DNA of 46,159 nucleotides from an uncultured Neomegalonema sp. (GCA_937911325.1 CALDSD010000097.1:1-46159); one strand, 5' to 3'; positions 7,568-16,614 are shown, counted from the first letter of the stretch. The notes: generated by a model from the sequence alone, not told the origin. Made by a program: numbers and translations.

Positions 7568-7948
7568 CTAGAGTTCTCCAGCCTCTTCCAGAACTTTGCG
7601 CGCGACCCGAAAGCACTCAAGAGACTGCGGCACGCCGCAATAGATGCCGACCACGTGGACGATCGCCCGGATTTCTTCCTTGGAGACGCCGTTGTTCAGC
7701 GCGCCGCGGCAATGGATTTCCCACTCGTGCATTTTCCCCAGCGCGCCGATCATGGCGAGGTTCATCATCGACCGGGTTTTCGCGTCGATCGCGTCGTCGC
7801 CCCAACCGAACCCCCAGCACCACGCAGTCATCGCCTCTTGAAACGGGCGCGTGAAGTCGTCAGCCGCGGCGAGGTTCTTCTCGACATACTCCGCGCCGAG
7901 CGTGCCCTTGCGTTGTTCAAGGCCCTTTTCGAACAGATCTTGGTCCAT
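7568..7948 (-). CDS. Carboxymuconolactone decarboxylase (CMD/AhpD-fold) family protein
   Basis: A 126-residue all-helical protein with the CMD layout. An N-terminal EYVEKNLAAADDFTRPFQE region leads to a WGDDAIDAKTRSMMNLAMIGALG segment, then EIHCRGALNNGVSKEEIRAIV and HVVGIYCGVPQSLECFRVA. That matches the length and order of PcaC-type 4-carboxymuconolactone decarboxylases. The peroxidatic ExxxCxxC of AhpD is absent (only EIHC is present), so a decarboxylase- or lactone-type role is more likely than peroxidase. It is the last gene of the minus-strand run, separated from the transporter by a terminator-like hairpin, so its expression may be attenuated relative to that run. The true substrate is unknown; no protocatechuate genes are nearby. 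Confidence 0.8.
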   Translation of the reverse strand: MDQDLFEKGLEQRKGTLGAEYVEKNLAAADDFTRPFQEAMTAWCWGFGWGDDAIDAKTRSMMNLAMIGALGKMHEWEIHCRGALNNGVSKEEIRAIVHVVGIYCGVPQSLECFRVARKVLEEAGEL

Positions 7949-7969
7949 GTTAGTCCCTTCTCAAAGAAA

Positions 7970-7991
7970 CGAGGCGGCCGTGGCCGCCTCG
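7970..7991 (-). terminator. Intrinsic terminator-like hairpin after the BCCT gene
   Basis: A near-perfect GC-rich stem (7970-7979 with 7982-7991; realistically 9 bp with a 4-base loop). On the minus strand it is followed by TTTCTTTG. It lies between the transporter stop and the CMD-like gene start and probably reduces read-through. Confidence 0.55.
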
Positions 7992-8014
7992 TAGATAACT
8001 GAAGAAACAGCGTG

Positions 8015-9670
8015 TTACTCCGCCGGCGCGGCGCCTGAGCGATAGGTCGTGGCCAGTCCGCGGCGGGACCGCATGCCGTCCTTGATCACCGCTTTGATGA
8101 GCGCGAAACCCATCAACACCATCACCGCCGAGAATGGCAGCGCGCCGATGATCATCGCCGTCTGAATCGCCTTCAGACCACCGATCATCAGCAGAGCGCC
8201 GACGACCAGAGCCAGCGCTGCGCCCCAGAACACGATATGCGGCCGCGCCTTCGGGCCCTCGTCGCCGGCTGCGTTGATCGTATTGACGATCAGCACGGCG
8301 GAGTCTGCGGAGGTGACGAGGTACGTCAGCAGCAGAACCACGACGAGCACAGAGAAGATCCACGCCAGTTGCTCGTCGAGCATCACCGCCAGCATCGCGA
8401 AGAGCTGATCAGCCTGACCTGCGCCGATGATCTCGTTGTTCGCAACGCCCGTCAGCTCGAGGTTGATGGCTGTGCCGCCGACCATGGTGAACCAGACAAA
8501 GCACATCAGAGACGGCACCATGATCGCGCCCAGCACGTACTCACGGATGGTCCGGCCTTTTGAGATGCGCGCCAGGAACACGCCGACGAACGGCGCGAAG
8601 GCGATCCACCAGGCCCAGTAGAACACTGTCCAACCGTTCTGCCAGCCGCTCAGAGCGTCGCCCTGTTCAGTGCCGTCGGCCTTCCAGACCTCGAACATCT
8701 GCTGCGGAAGGCCGACGACGTAGTCGAGGATCCCGTAGCCGAGCGCCTGAAGCGCGAAGAGCGTCGAGCCGAAGACGAGGAAGAAAGCCAGCAGTCCGAA
8801 GCTCAGCACCATGTTGATGTTCGACAGGATCCGGATGCCGTTGCCCACGCCCGACAGCGCCGACAGCGTCGAGGCGCCCATGATCACGCCGAGCGCCACG
8901 ACGATCGCCATCGTCGTCGACTGACCGTCAGCTGTCAGGAGCCAGTCGCCGACGCCAATTCGGGCGAGGCCGGCGACGAACTGATCGACGCCAAAGCCAA
9001 GCGTCTGCGCCACGCCAAGAACCGTCGCGACAACGGCAACAACGTCCACAACGTGGCCCATCGTGCCGGAAAGGCTGCGACCGAAGAGCGGGGTGAGGCC
9101 TGAACGGATCGTCAGAGGCAGGTCGCGACGATAGGCGAAATACGCCAGCGACAAGCCGACAATCGCATAGCTCGCCCAAGCCGCGAAGCCCCAGTGGGTG
9201 AAGGACCACTTATATGCCGGTCGCACGTTCTCGGCAGTCGACCCCTCGGTGATGCCTCGGATCACGTCCGGGTTGTTCTGGAAGTGATAGATCGGCTCTG
9301 CGGTTGCAAACGTGAGCATGCCGATGCCGATGCCGGCGCCGAACATCATCGAGAACCAGGAGAAACTGGAGAACTCCGGCTCGTCGTCGTCGTGGCCCAG
9401 TTTCAACGATCCGAACGCGGGCCAGAGCGCGAGGCCGGCGCAGACGATGATGAAGAACGCCATCGCGTAGATGTACCAGGCGGCGAAGTTGGCCATCAGG
9501 AAGCCGTTCAAAGCCCCCAACGTCTCTCCGGCCTGTTCGGGGAATGCGACCGCCCAGACGATCAGTCCCCCGATGATGAGTTTGGATGAGAACGTGACGG
9601 TGCGGTTGAAGCCGGCGTAAAAGCCGGTGTCCGCCGTCTTGATCTCAAGATCAGTGATTGCAGGTTTCAC
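8015..9670 (-). CDS. BCCT family betaine/choline/carnitine/DMSP transporter
   Basis: A 551-residue, 12-helix secondary transporter. The MMFGAGIGIGMLTFATAEPIYHF stretch (about residues 108-130) corresponds to the glycine-rich unwound helix of BCCT proteins. The signature GWTVFYWAWWIAFAPFVGVF followed by LARISKGRTIREYV (about 345-378) supplies the aromatic substrate box. The family imports quaternary-ammonium or sulfonium osmolytes with Na+ or H+; members include BetT, OpuD, CaiT and DddT. The specific substrate cannot be read from sequence. There is no long cytoplasmic osmosensing tail, which suggests a catabolic uptake system rather than an osmoregulated one. It sits 30 bases after the ALDH gene within the minus-strand catabolic run. 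Confidence 0.92.
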   Translation of the reverse strand: MKPAITDLEIKTADTGFYAGFNRTVTFSSKLIIGGLIVWAVAFPEQAGETLGALNGFLMANFAAWYIYAMAFFIIVCAGLALWPAFGSLKLGHDDDEPEFSSFSWFSMMFGAGIGIGMLTFATAEPIYHFQNNPDVIRGITEGSTAENVRPAYKWSFTHWGFAAWASYAIVGLSLAYFAYRRDLPLTIRSGLTPLFGRSLSGTMGHVVDVVAVVATVLGVAQTLGFGVDQFVAGLARIGVGDWLLTADGQSTTMAIVVALGVIMGASTLSALSGVGNGIRILSNINMVLSFGLLAFFLVFGSTLFALQALGYGILDYVVGLPQQMFEVWKADGTEQGDALSGWQNGWTVFYWAWWIAFAPFVGVFLARISKGRTIREYVLGAIMVPSLMCFVWFTMVGGTAINLELTGVANNEIIGAGQADQLFAMLAVMLDEQLAWIFSVLVVVLLLTYLVTSADSAVLIVNTINAAGDEGPKARPHIVFWGAALALVVGALLMIGGLKAIQTAMIIGALPFSAVMVLMGFALIKAVIKDGMRSRRGLATTYRSGAAPAE

Positions 9671-9700
9671 GATTTCCTCCCGTGTAGGGCGGCCGCTTGT

Positions 9701-11149
9701 CTATTTTCTCAGTGCGATCGCCACGTTTTTAGTCTGCACGTAATTCCAGAGCGCTTCCCGTCCTTTCTCGCGCCCGTATCCAGATTTTCCATAGCCGCCG
9801 AAGGGCGTCTCCACGCCCCCCGCGTACCATTCATTGACGAAGATCTGCCCTGCGCGCATCTGTTGCGCGGTGCGCATGGCTCGGTCGACATCCTCGGTGA
9901 AGACGCCGCCCACCAGTCCGTAATCTGTCCCGTTGGCGATGCGGATCGCCTCCTCGTCGTCGCGGAAGGACAGCACCGAGAGCACCGGGCCGAAAACCTC
10001 TTCCTTTGCGATCGTCATGTCTGGCGAGACGCCGGAGAAGACTGTGGGCTCGAGGAACCAGCCTGGCCGGTTGAGCTTGCGTCCGCCGGCTGCGGCGACG
10101 GCGCCCTCGCGTTGGGCCTCAGCACACATGGCCTCGGCGCGGTCTCGCTGCTTTTCGGAGACCATCGCCGCCATGTTCGGGCCGAACTCGGTCCGCTCGA
10201 CGCCGGGTCCGACGGAAAGCCCCTTGGCGATCTCGGCCACAGCTTCGGTCACTTCATCGCGCCGGTCCTGATGAACCAGCAGGCGCGACATCGCCGAGCA
10301 GACCTGACCCGCATTGAAGTAGATGCCCCAACGGACCGACGACAGCACCGTGTCGAGATCGGCGTCGCGGTGAACGATGGCGGCGGATTTGCCGCCGAGC
10401 TCAAGCACACACGGCACGACGTTCTTGGCGGCGGCGCTGGCGATGGCGACGCCGGTTGCAACGGACCCGGTGAACACGATCTGGTTCACGCCTGGGTGCG
10501 AGGCCAGCGCGGCTCCGGCTTCGCGCCCGTGGCCGCACAGGATGTTGACGGCTCCCTTCGGAAGACCGACGGCCTCGGCCGCTTCCGCCAGGTAAGCGTT
10601 CGTCAGCGGATCAAGCTCCGGCGTCTTCACGACGCATGCATTGCCGGTGGCCAACGCCGCGGACATCGAGCGGGCCGTCATCTCCAGCGGGTAATTCCAC
10701 GGAATGATCTGCGCCGAGACGCCGAACGGTTCGTAAACGGTGAAGTCTAGATAGTTTGCCCCCAAAGGGATCGAGCGGCCCTCGACCGTCTCGGCCTGGT
10801 TGCCGTAGTACTCAAAGTATCGGGCGGCGCCTTCGACCTCGATGCGGCTCTCCCAGAGCGGCTTGCCGGCCTCTCGCGTGAGCAGAACCGCGATCTCGTC
10901 GACCCGTTCGAGGAGGTAGTCGCCCATCTTGCGCACCATGCGTCCGCGCTCGACCGGGCGCATCGCGGCGAGAACCCCGCTGTCGGCGCACGCGCGCGCT
11001 GACGCGACGGCGCGGTCAACGTCCGCGGCATCGGCGACAGCCTGTTCGGCGAAGACCTCGCCGGTGGCTGGGTCGTCGACCGCCAGGCGCCCGGCGCCGC
11101 CATCGACCCAAGCGCCGTCGATATAGTTGCGGTGGTAAAGCTCGGTCAT
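9701..11149 (-). CDS. NAD(P)-dependent aldehyde dehydrogenase (betaine-aldehyde dehydrogenase-like)
   Basis: A full-length 482-residue ALDH with the catalytic set in place: Asn152 in PWNYP, Lys175 in VVKTPE, Glu250 in LELGGKS and the nucleophile Cys284 in FNAGQVCSAMS. The PFGGYGKSGYGREKG stretch near the C-terminus is typical of the BADH/lactaldehyde-type group. It oxidises an aldehyde to the acid in the cytoplasm. In this setting betaine aldehyde, a 4-trimethylaminobutyraldehyde-like compound or a semialdehyde from onium breakdown are candidates. The start overlaps the FrhB-like stop by 4 bases (ATGA), so the two are translationally coupled. No choline dehydrogenase is adjacent, which argues against a simple betBA operon. 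Confidence 0.9.
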   Translation of the reverse strand: MTELYHRNYIDGAWVDGGAGRLAVDDPATGEVFAEQAVADAADVDRAVASARACADSGVLAAMRPVERGRMVRKMGDYLLERVDEIAVLLTREAGKPLWESRIEVEGAARYFEYYGNQAETVEGRSIPLGANYLDFTVYEPFGVSAQIIPWNYPLEMTARSMSAALATGNACVVKTPELDPLTNAYLAEAAEAVGLPKGAVNILCGHGREAGAALASHPGVNQIVFTGSVATGVAIASAAAKNVVPCVLELGGKSAAIVHRDADLDTVLSSVRWGIYFNAGQVCSAMSRLLVHQDRRDEVTEAVAEIAKGLSVGPGVERTEFGPNMAAMVSEKQRDRAEAMCAEAQREGAVAAAGGRKLNRPGWFLEPTVFSGVSPDMTIAKEEVFGPVLSVLSFRDDEEAIRIANGTDYGLVGGVFTEDVDRAMRTAQQMRAGQIFVNEWYAGGVETPFGGYGKSGYGREKGREALWNYVQTKNVAIALRK

Positions 11150-12402
11150 GTCGTCTCGTCTCTCAAATCCGGCAACTGCTCACTGAATCGTCCGCTTTCG
11201 ACGCGTTGTTTTGCGCCAGTTTGTTCGTTTGGGTCATCGCCATCCAGTGCGTCGAGGCGAAGACCTGAATGCGCATAGGTGAACGAGCCTGCGCTCAATA
11301 GTCCGCGCAAACGCGCCGCCATGGCGCGCTTCTTGGCGACCTGATGAGGTTGGAAGTCGTCATACTGCCGCGGCTCATGGGGCGCGCCGCGGACAAGATC
11401 GCCGGACGCGACCGCTGCTTCGAGGAGCGCCTGCCCTTGGGCGGTTCGGGAGATCGCGCCGTTGATTCCGGCGTCTTCTCCCGTCGGCGATCCGCCCGGC
11501 CAGATATCCGCCGCCGCCAGGTCCGCCGCTTCGCCGATGGCGTCAGGGCATAGCTTGCAACGGGTCTGGATCCGCCATGTCGCCTCGTCGGCCCACATCT
11601 CGCCATAGGTCTTTTCGAAGGCCCTGCCGTCAGAGGTTTCGATCCGCGTGCGGCCGGGATTTCCGTAGCCGCGATACCGAAACACGGTCAGATCGCGTTC
11701 AGCGACCCCGTATTCGTCAAGGACGCCCTGGCTCTTGCCGAGCTCGGAAGCGCCGCCGCAAACCATGACGAGAACGGCGACGCAGAAACGATCGATCCTT
11801 GGGTCCTGTTTCGCGCGCGCTCGCAAAGCGCCCGCGTCGCAGGGCTTGGCGATGAATGCGAACGGCTCCTTCCGCGCGAGCGCCGTCTCAAGCCCCGCCA
11901 GCGGGTCGGCTGGCCCATAGCGCGAGCCGCAGCGAGCGACGACCTGTCGGGGTGTTTCGCTCATGAACCAGCGGCTGCGCATCGGCGCGTCAGGATCCGC
12001 ACCGACATGGAGGATGAACCTGGCGAGGCCGGAGCGCAGCAGATGGACCCCGAGCGCGGTCAGAACCCCTCCGGTCGCGGCGCGAAACCGGACATCCGGA
12101 TCACCGGCCCATGCTTCCGTCATCGTGTGATAAGCGCCCCAAACAGGATCGGAGTTTGGCGCCGTCGGATCCGCGGCCGCCTGCGCCACGGCGCCGGGGC
12201 ATGCGCCGAGAATATCGGCGTCAGCCGCGGGATCCTCGTCCGCGAGACGCCCCGGGCGCAACCGGCCTTCGGGCGTCATCGCCATCCGCCATCGGGATGG
12301 TCCGAGCGCCTCGCACAGACCGCAGCCGATGCACAGACCCGCCTCCACGACCTCGCGAATGGATTTCGGTGTCTGTTCGCCATTTGTCGTCGTCAGCTTC
12401 AT
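11146..12402 (-). CDS. FrhB/FdhB-like iron-sulfur flavoprotein (coenzyme F420 hydrogenase beta-subunit family)
   Basis: 418 residues. An N-terminal ferredoxin-like motif gives Cys24, Cys27 and Cys30 (CIGCGLC) with Cys68 (GACPG) as likely fourth ligand. The FrhB N- and C-terminal domains follow, with Cys188 (AKPCDA), Cys215 (VCGG), Cys282 and Cys285 (CKLC), a second cluster set, and the EAADLAAADIWPG end motif. Family members use FAD or FMN plus Fe-S to pass electrons to F420, ferredoxin or similar carriers. F420 is uncommon in proteobacteria and nothing here makes it, so a ferredoxin or NAD(P)H role is more likely. The last about 60 residues are low in family similarity. Start and stop both overlap neighbours by 4 bases, so it belongs functionally with the betaine-type genes. 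Confidence 0.85.
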   Translation of the reverse strand: MKLTTTNGEQTPKSIREVVEAGLCIGCGLCEALGPSRWRMAMTPEGRLRPGRLADEDPAADADILGACPGAVAQAAADPTAPNSDPVWGAYHTMTEAWAGDPDVRFRAATGGVLTALGVHLLRSGLARFILHVGADPDAPMRSRWFMSETPRQVVARCGSRYGPADPLAGLETALARKEPFAFIAKPCDAGALRARAKQDPRIDRFCVAVLVMVCGGASELGKSQGVLDEYGVAERDLTVFRYRGYGNPGRTRIETSDGRAFEKTYGEMWADEATWRIQTRCKLCPDAIGEAADLAAADIWPGGSPTGEDAGINGAISRTAQGQALLEAAVASGDLVRGAPHEPRQYDDFQPHQVAKKRAMAARLRGLLSAGSFTYAHSGLRLDALDGDDPNEQTGAKQRVESGRFSEQLPDLRDETT

Positions 12403-13091
12403 CGTTCGCTTCTTGTCAGTAGCGCCGGGCGAGCAGCCTGAGCGCCCAAACCGAGCCGCCAGAGCAGTTGATCGAAACGATCCTGCCCGAAGAACGGTTC
12501 GCCGTCATTGACGAAGCACGGCGTGCCCCAATGGCCCGCCGCCGACAAGCGGGCGTCGTTGTCGGACAGACGGTCGGCGCGTTCCGCCTCTGTCGTCGCC
12601 GCGGCCTGCGCCAGCTGCGCCAGTTCGAGGCCGGCGCGGCGCGCGGCGGCGTCGAGGCGCTCGTCTCGATCCCAACCCGCGCCGCGACCGCCCCAGATCT
12701 CGCGCATGACCTCCCGCGCGAAGGCGAAGCCCGCGCCCTGATCGCTGGCCGCCAGCATGAGCCCGTAGAGGCGCTCAAGGCGTCGTTGGTCCGGCGTTGG
12801 CCGCCAATCCGTCTCCGAGGCGAATGCGATCACCGGAGGGTTCGCGTCCACATAGGTCAAGCCAAGGAACGCTGCCGTCCGGCGCATGTCCCGCAAGAGG
12901 TAGGGAGCCTCTTGAGCAGGGGCGTCGTCGTAGAAGCCTGGTCGCCGCAGCGCCATGGGAAGCACTGGGACGAGGTCGATCGCGATCTCGCCGGCCGCCA
13001 CGAACGGCGACGCGCGTTCAATCGCAAAATAGCAATAGGCGCTCGCGAGAGAGGCGTAGAGTTCGACCTGGGGCGCGCCGTCGGCGTGCAT
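12399..13091 (-). CDS. 2-hydroxychromene-2-carboxylate isomerase/DsbA-like thioredoxin-fold protein
   Basis: A 230-residue protein of the kappa-class GST/HCCA isomerase (DsbA-fold) group. It has an N-terminal VELYASLASAYCYFAIERA strand-helix with Ser in the position of the catalytic Ser, a helical insertion (about residues 60-170), and the diagnostic end GHWGTPCFVNDGEPFFGQDR-type segment (about 187-206). There is no CxxC, so it is not a disulfide oxidoreductase. Members use glutathione to isomerise ring-opened aromatics or act on unknown thioethers. In an onium-degradation locus, glutathione-dependent chemistry is possible but unproven. It is 32 bases downstream of the DMGDH-like gene and overlaps the FrhB-like start by 4 bases. 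Confidence 0.8.
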   Translation of the reverse strand: MHADGAPQVELYASLASAYCYFAIERASPFVAAGEIAIDLVPVLPMALRRPGFYDDAPAQEAPYLLRDMRRTAAFLGLTYVDANPPVIAFASETDWRPTPDQRRLERLYGLMLAASDQGAGFAFAREVMREIWGGRGAGWDRDERLDAAARRAGLELAQLAQAAATTEAERADRLSDNDARLSAAGHWGTPCFVNDGEPFFGQDRFDQLLWRLGLGAQAARPALLTRSER

Positions 13092-13123
13092 CTAGATCCT
13101 CCCCGTCTCAACGCAGGCGCCGC

Positions 13124-15625
13124 CTACTCCGCCGCCTGCGCAAGATCCTGACGCGGGCGCTCGTTCGCTGCGTCCCATACCGGGCCGTCGAGCACCATCG
13201 CCTGCCGCTCCTCGCCGAGCACCATCACCTTCAGCGCAGTCCCCGGCGTTGCGGCGAGAGGATTGACATACGCCCACGCCAGATACGCGCCGACGCCGTA
13301 ACCGTAGCCGCCGGAGGCGATCGAGCCAACGCAGGCTCCATCCTTCCAGACCGCTTCGGATCCGAGCGGATCCGCGTCAGTTTCGGGCGTTTCATCAAGC
13401 TGCAACAAAGCGACGACCCATTTCTCCGGCGCCGCCAGAGACAGCTCGGCGCCCTGATAGCCTCCGTCGCGGGTGAAGCGCTCGAGGCCCGCCTCAATCA
13501 CCGTCACCTCGTTGGTGATCTCGTGGCCAGACTTGTAAGCCTTCTCCATCCGCATGGCGTTCAGCGTCGCCGAACCGACATGGACGAGGTCTTTGTCAGC
13601 TCCGGCTTTGACCAGAGCGTCATAGACTGCGGCCATGCCGTCCATTGGTATGTGGAGCTCCCAACCCAGCTCGCCGGTGTAGGTCACCCGCAGCGCCATA
13701 AGCGCGGCGCCGTTGATCTGAACCCACCGTGTCTGCAGCCAAGGAAAGTCGGTGTTGGCGGTCGAAACGCTCTCAAGAAGCTGATCCATCGCGCCCGCAG
13801 GCCTGTTTGTGACCGGCTCCAGAACGTCCTGCAGAATCTCTCGGGACCGCGGTCCAGCGAGCATCAGCACGCCGATTTTTTCGGACATGTTCACGAACTT
13901 CACGTCCTCGCCGCCATCTTCGGCCTGAGTCTGCATCCTATCGAGCAGGCTGGCTTCCTTGGCCGCGGCGTAGACGACGTAGTAGGCGCCTTCGCCCATC
14001 TTCGCGACCGAGATCTCGCCTTCGAGCCGGCCGTTGGGATTGACCATGTAGCTCAGGCCGATGCCGCCGATTTTCTTTGGCAGTTTGTTCGAGCCGACGC
14101 GCAATAGGAACGCCTCGGCGTCCGCGCCCATGACGACGATCTTCGAGAAGGCGGACAGGTCGGCGACGCCAGCGCCATACCGAAGGCCTTCGACCTCAGC
14201 GCGAATGACTTCATGCAGTTGCGAGCGTCTGAAGGAGTGGATGTGCTCCTGCGCGACCCCTTCTGTCGCGTACCAGTAGGGCCGCTCCCAACCATAGACG
14301 TCCTGATAGACGGCGCCTTTGGCCTTGAGCGTCTCATAGAGCGGAGACGTCTTCGAGTGCGAAGGCCGGCAGCCGGGGCGATCGAGATGCGGGAACGGGA
14401 TCTCGTGACGCAGGAGGTAGTCCTCCTTCGCTTTTTCGATCCTGTACGTGTCGTCGATCTTTGCGCCGAAGCGACGGGGGTCGAAGCTCGCCATCGAGAT
14501 GTCCGCGGCGCCATGCACCATCCATTGCGCGAGGTACTTGCCAGCGCCGGGGCCCCAGGCGATGCCGACCTGGCTGCCGCAGCACAGCCAGAAGTTCCGC
14601 AAACCCGACGGGCCAAGCATCATGTTGCCGTCGGGCGGATGCGTGATCGCGCCGTGGACGACGCGCTTGATGCCAAGATCCGCAAAGATCGGCATCCGCT
14701 CCATCGAGTTTTCAAGCCAGGGCATGATCCTGTCGTAATCGGGCTCGAACAGCTCGTTTTCGGCCTCCCACGGGGTTTCGTCGTCCCAGATCGTGGCGGC
14801 GTTCGCCTTCTCGTATATGCCGATCAGCCCCGATTTCTGCTCCATTCGAACATAGCCGGAGACCTCGCGGTCGTCGCGGATCACCGGCAGTTCGTGTTCG
14901 AGGTCCTGGAACTCCGGCACTGGATCGGTGATCAGGTAATGGTGAAGCAGGTTGGCGATCGGCAGATCGAGACCGACCCACTTTCCGATCTGCCGCGCAT
15001 AGGTTCCGCCAGCGTTGACGACCAGCTCAGCGCGGATGTCGCCCTTCTCGGTATGGACCGTGAACTCGCCATTCTCGTGTCGAGTGACGCCGGTCGCGCG
15101 ATTATGTCGGACGACCTGTCCGCCCATCTGGCGCGCGCCCGCGGCAAGAGCGAAACTGACCCCGGCCGGATCGACATGGCCGTCATGCGGCGTATGGAGC
15201 GCCGCCTTGATGCCGTCGAGATTGTAAAACGGATGCAGCTCGCGGATCCGGTCCGGGCCGACGATCTCCATTTCGTGGCCGAGCCCGCGACCCACCGACA
15301 GCGTGAAGTGCAGCCAGTCGACCTCGGCGTCCTCGTACGCGACGCGCAGGGATCCGCAGCCGTGCCAGGTGGCGCTTTGACCGGTTTCGGCTTCGAGCTG
15401 CGGATAAAGCTCCGTGCCGTAGGAGGCCATCTTCGCAAGGCCGTAATGGCTGACCGAATGGGTGATCTGACCTGCGGCGTGCCAGGTGGAGCCAGAGGTC
15501 AGCTCGGCCTTTTCTAGAAGCAGGACGTCGGTCCAGCCTTCCTTGCACAAATGATAGGCGAGCGAACAGCCCATGACGCCGCCGCCAATGATCACCACGC
15601 GTTTCTGGGATGGGAGTTCGGCCAT
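13124..15625 (-). CDS. Dimethylglycine/sarcosine dehydrogenase-like flavoprotein (DAO + GcvT domains)
   Basis: 833 residues from ATG 15625, which has an AGGAA ribosome site; a longer frame to 15700 runs into the divergent promoter and is rejected. An N-terminal FAD domain starts with VVIIGGGVMGCSLAYHL (about 10-26). Next is SGSTWHAAG with His49, the residue that in DMGDH and sarcosine dehydrogenase carries covalent FAD. A FAO_M/GcvT half (about 430-830) binds tetrahydrofolate. The family oxidatively demethylates N-methyl amino acids and hands the methyl group to folate as methylene-THF. It heads the minus-strand run and is divergent from the RpiR regulator. With the Rieske oxygenase across the promoter it gives two sequential demethylation steps. 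The natural substrate could be dimethylglycine, sarcosine or an N-methylproline-type compound. Confidence 0.9.
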   Translation of the reverse strand: MAELPSQKRVVIIGGGVMGCSLAYHLCKEGWTDVLLLEKAELTSGSTWHAAGQITHSVSHYGLAKMASYGTELYPQLEAETGQSATWHGCGSLRVAYEDAEVDWLHFTLSVGRGLGHEMEIVGPDRIRELHPFYNLDGIKAALHTPHDGHVDPAGVSFALAAGARQMGGQVVRHNRATGVTRHENGEFTVHTEKGDIRAELVVNAGGTYARQIGKWVGLDLPIANLLHHYLITDPVPEFQDLEHELPVIRDDREVSGYVRMEQKSGLIGIYEKANAATIWDDETPWEAENELFEPDYDRIMPWLENSMERMPIFADLGIKRVVHGAITHPPDGNMMLGPSGLRNFWLCCGSQVGIAWGPGAGKYLAQWMVHGAADISMASFDPRRFGAKIDDTYRIEKAKEDYLLRHEIPFPHLDRPGCRPSHSKTSPLYETLKAKGAVYQDVYGWERPYWYATEGVAQEHIHSFRRSQLHEVIRAEVEGLRYGAGVADLSAFSKIVVMGADAEAFLLRVGSNKLPKKIGGIGLSYMVNPNGRLEGEISVAKMGEGAYYVVYAAAKEASLLDRMQTQAEDGGEDVKFVNMSEKIGVLMLAGPRSREILQDVLEPVTNRPAGAMDQLLESVSTANTDFPWLQTRWVQINGAALMALRVTYTGELGWELHIPMDGMAAVYDALVKAGADKDLVHVGSATLNAMRMEKAYKSGHEITNEVTVIEAGLERFTRDGGYQGAELSLAAPEKWVVALLQLDETPETDADPLGSEAVWKDGACVGSIASGGYGYGVGAYLAWAYVNPLAATPGTALKVMVLGEERQAMVLDGPVWDAANERPRQDLAQAAE

Positions 15626-15702
15626 AACGATTCCTATTGCTCGATCTGATCCGTTGCGATACCTCTCTGGTACAAATGAACCAAAGTCAATCTGATTCAA
15701 TC
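15626..15702. promoter_or_regulatory. Divergent promoter/operator region, DMGDH-like gene and rpiR-like gene
   Basis: This 50-77 base gap must hold both promoters. It contains TACC-N5-GGTA (15660-15672) and the overlapping GGTAC...GAACC, a short dyad typical of a dimeric regulator site. For the minus strand, TTGGTT is followed after 17 bases by TATCGC, a weak -35/-10 pair across the dyad. The RpiR protein encoded next to it is the obvious candidate regulator. Confidence 0.4.
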
Positions 15703-16614
15703 ATGCGAACCGATTTGCCGGACAGCGCCGAAAAAGTAATCGACCGTTTAACGGTCGATTTCGAGGGCTTTTCCGCGCAGTTGCAGCGGGCGGCGCGGTT
15801 CATCATCGACAACCCGCGGGAGGTCGGCGTGCAGTCGATGCGCGCGCTCGCGGGAAAAGCAGAAGTTCATCCCAACACGCTCGTTCGGCTCGCGCAGGCG
15901 ATTGGCTTCGAAGGCTTCGAGTCGATGCGCGAGCGGTTTCGGGATTTCGTCGTCGCCGACGGTCTGGGAGGGTTTCGCGATCGGGCGAGCTGGCTTCGCA
16001 AACTTGCGGCGCGGGGCGGCACGAGCGAGGTCATCAGCGAGATGGCGGCGACCACGGCTGAGAATCTGGATGTGATGTGGCGTCGGCAAGCGTCGAAGGA
16101 GCTGGACTCGATTGCGGACGCCATCTTGAAGGCCCCGCGGGTCTATGTGCTGGGAATGGGCTCGGCCTACAGCCTTGCGCATTCGTTCTGGTATGTGGCG
16201 CGGATGGCGTTCGATCACATCTCGCCGATCCCGCGACACGGCAGCCAGCCGATCGACGACGTCGCCTGGATCCAGCCGGAAGATGTTCTGGTCGCGCTGA
16301 CCTTTCAGCCCTACCGCACTGAAACCCTCGCCGCTGTTCGCCGCGCGCAGGAAGTCGGCGCCACGATCATCGGCGTTACGGACAGCGCGACCTCGCCGCT
16401 CGCGCGGGTGGCCGACCACACGCTGACCGCGCCGACGTCCACCCCGCAGTTCTTCGAGAGCCACGCCGCCGTGATGGCGATGCTGGAAGGGCTGGTGGCG
16501 GTGTTGGTCTCCAGAGCGGGCGACGACGCGCTTGAGCGGATTGAAAGTTTTCACCGGCAGCGCCTGAGCGCCGGTTTGTACGAGGAGCCTGCGCCCTTGG
16601 CGGGCCTGGGGTGA
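15676..16614 (+). CDS. MurR/RpiR family transcriptional regulator
   Basis: About 312 residues (from ATG 15676; an ATG at 15703 is also possible, and the frame extending to 15637 overlaps the promoter). An N-terminal HTH_6 domain contains LQRAARFIIDNPREVGVQSMRALA and VHPNTLVRLAQAIGFEGF. A C-terminal SIS domain (about residues 120-280) has VYVLGMGSAYSLAHSF and ATIIGVTDSATSPLARVA. SIS domains in this family bind phosphorylated or other small acids as effectors; alphaproteobacterial members control many osmolyte and amine pathways, not just sugars. It lies divergent from the DMGDH-like run and 26 bases before the Rieske gene, so it probably regulates both arms of the locus. Confidence 0.9.
   Translation: MNQSQSDSIMRTDLPDSAEKVIDRLTVDFEGFSAQLQRAARFIIDNPREVGVQSMRALAGKAEVHPNTLVRLAQAIGFEGFESMRERFRDFVVADGLGGFRDRASWLRKLAARGGTSEVISEMAATTAENLDVMWRRQASKELDSIADAILKAPRVYVLGMGSAYSLAHSFWYVARMAFDHISPIPRHGSQPIDDVAWIQPEDVLVALTFQPYRTETLAAVRRAQEVGATIIGVTDSATSPLARVADHTLTAPTSTPQFFESHAAVMAMLEGLVAVLVSRAGDDALERIESFHRQRLSAGLYEEPAPLAGLG

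Noticed and set aside
11146-12402. Evidence of an F420-dependent pathway
   Set aside because: The FrhB fold alone does not imply F420; no F420 biosynthesis or other F420-dependent enzymes are present.
12399-13091. A disulfide oxidoreductase (DsbA) role
   Set aside because: There is no CxxC active site and no signal peptide; the HCCA isomerase/kappa-GST group fits better.
14213-15517. A 434-codon plus-strand open frame over the DMGDH-like gene
   Set aside because: Antisense to a well-supported FAD/GcvT protein; no motifs.
9701-15625. A standard choline-to-betaine (betIBA) operon
   Set aside because: No choline dehydrogenase or BetI regulator; the ALDH and BCCT genes are embedded among other catabolic genes under an RpiR regulator.
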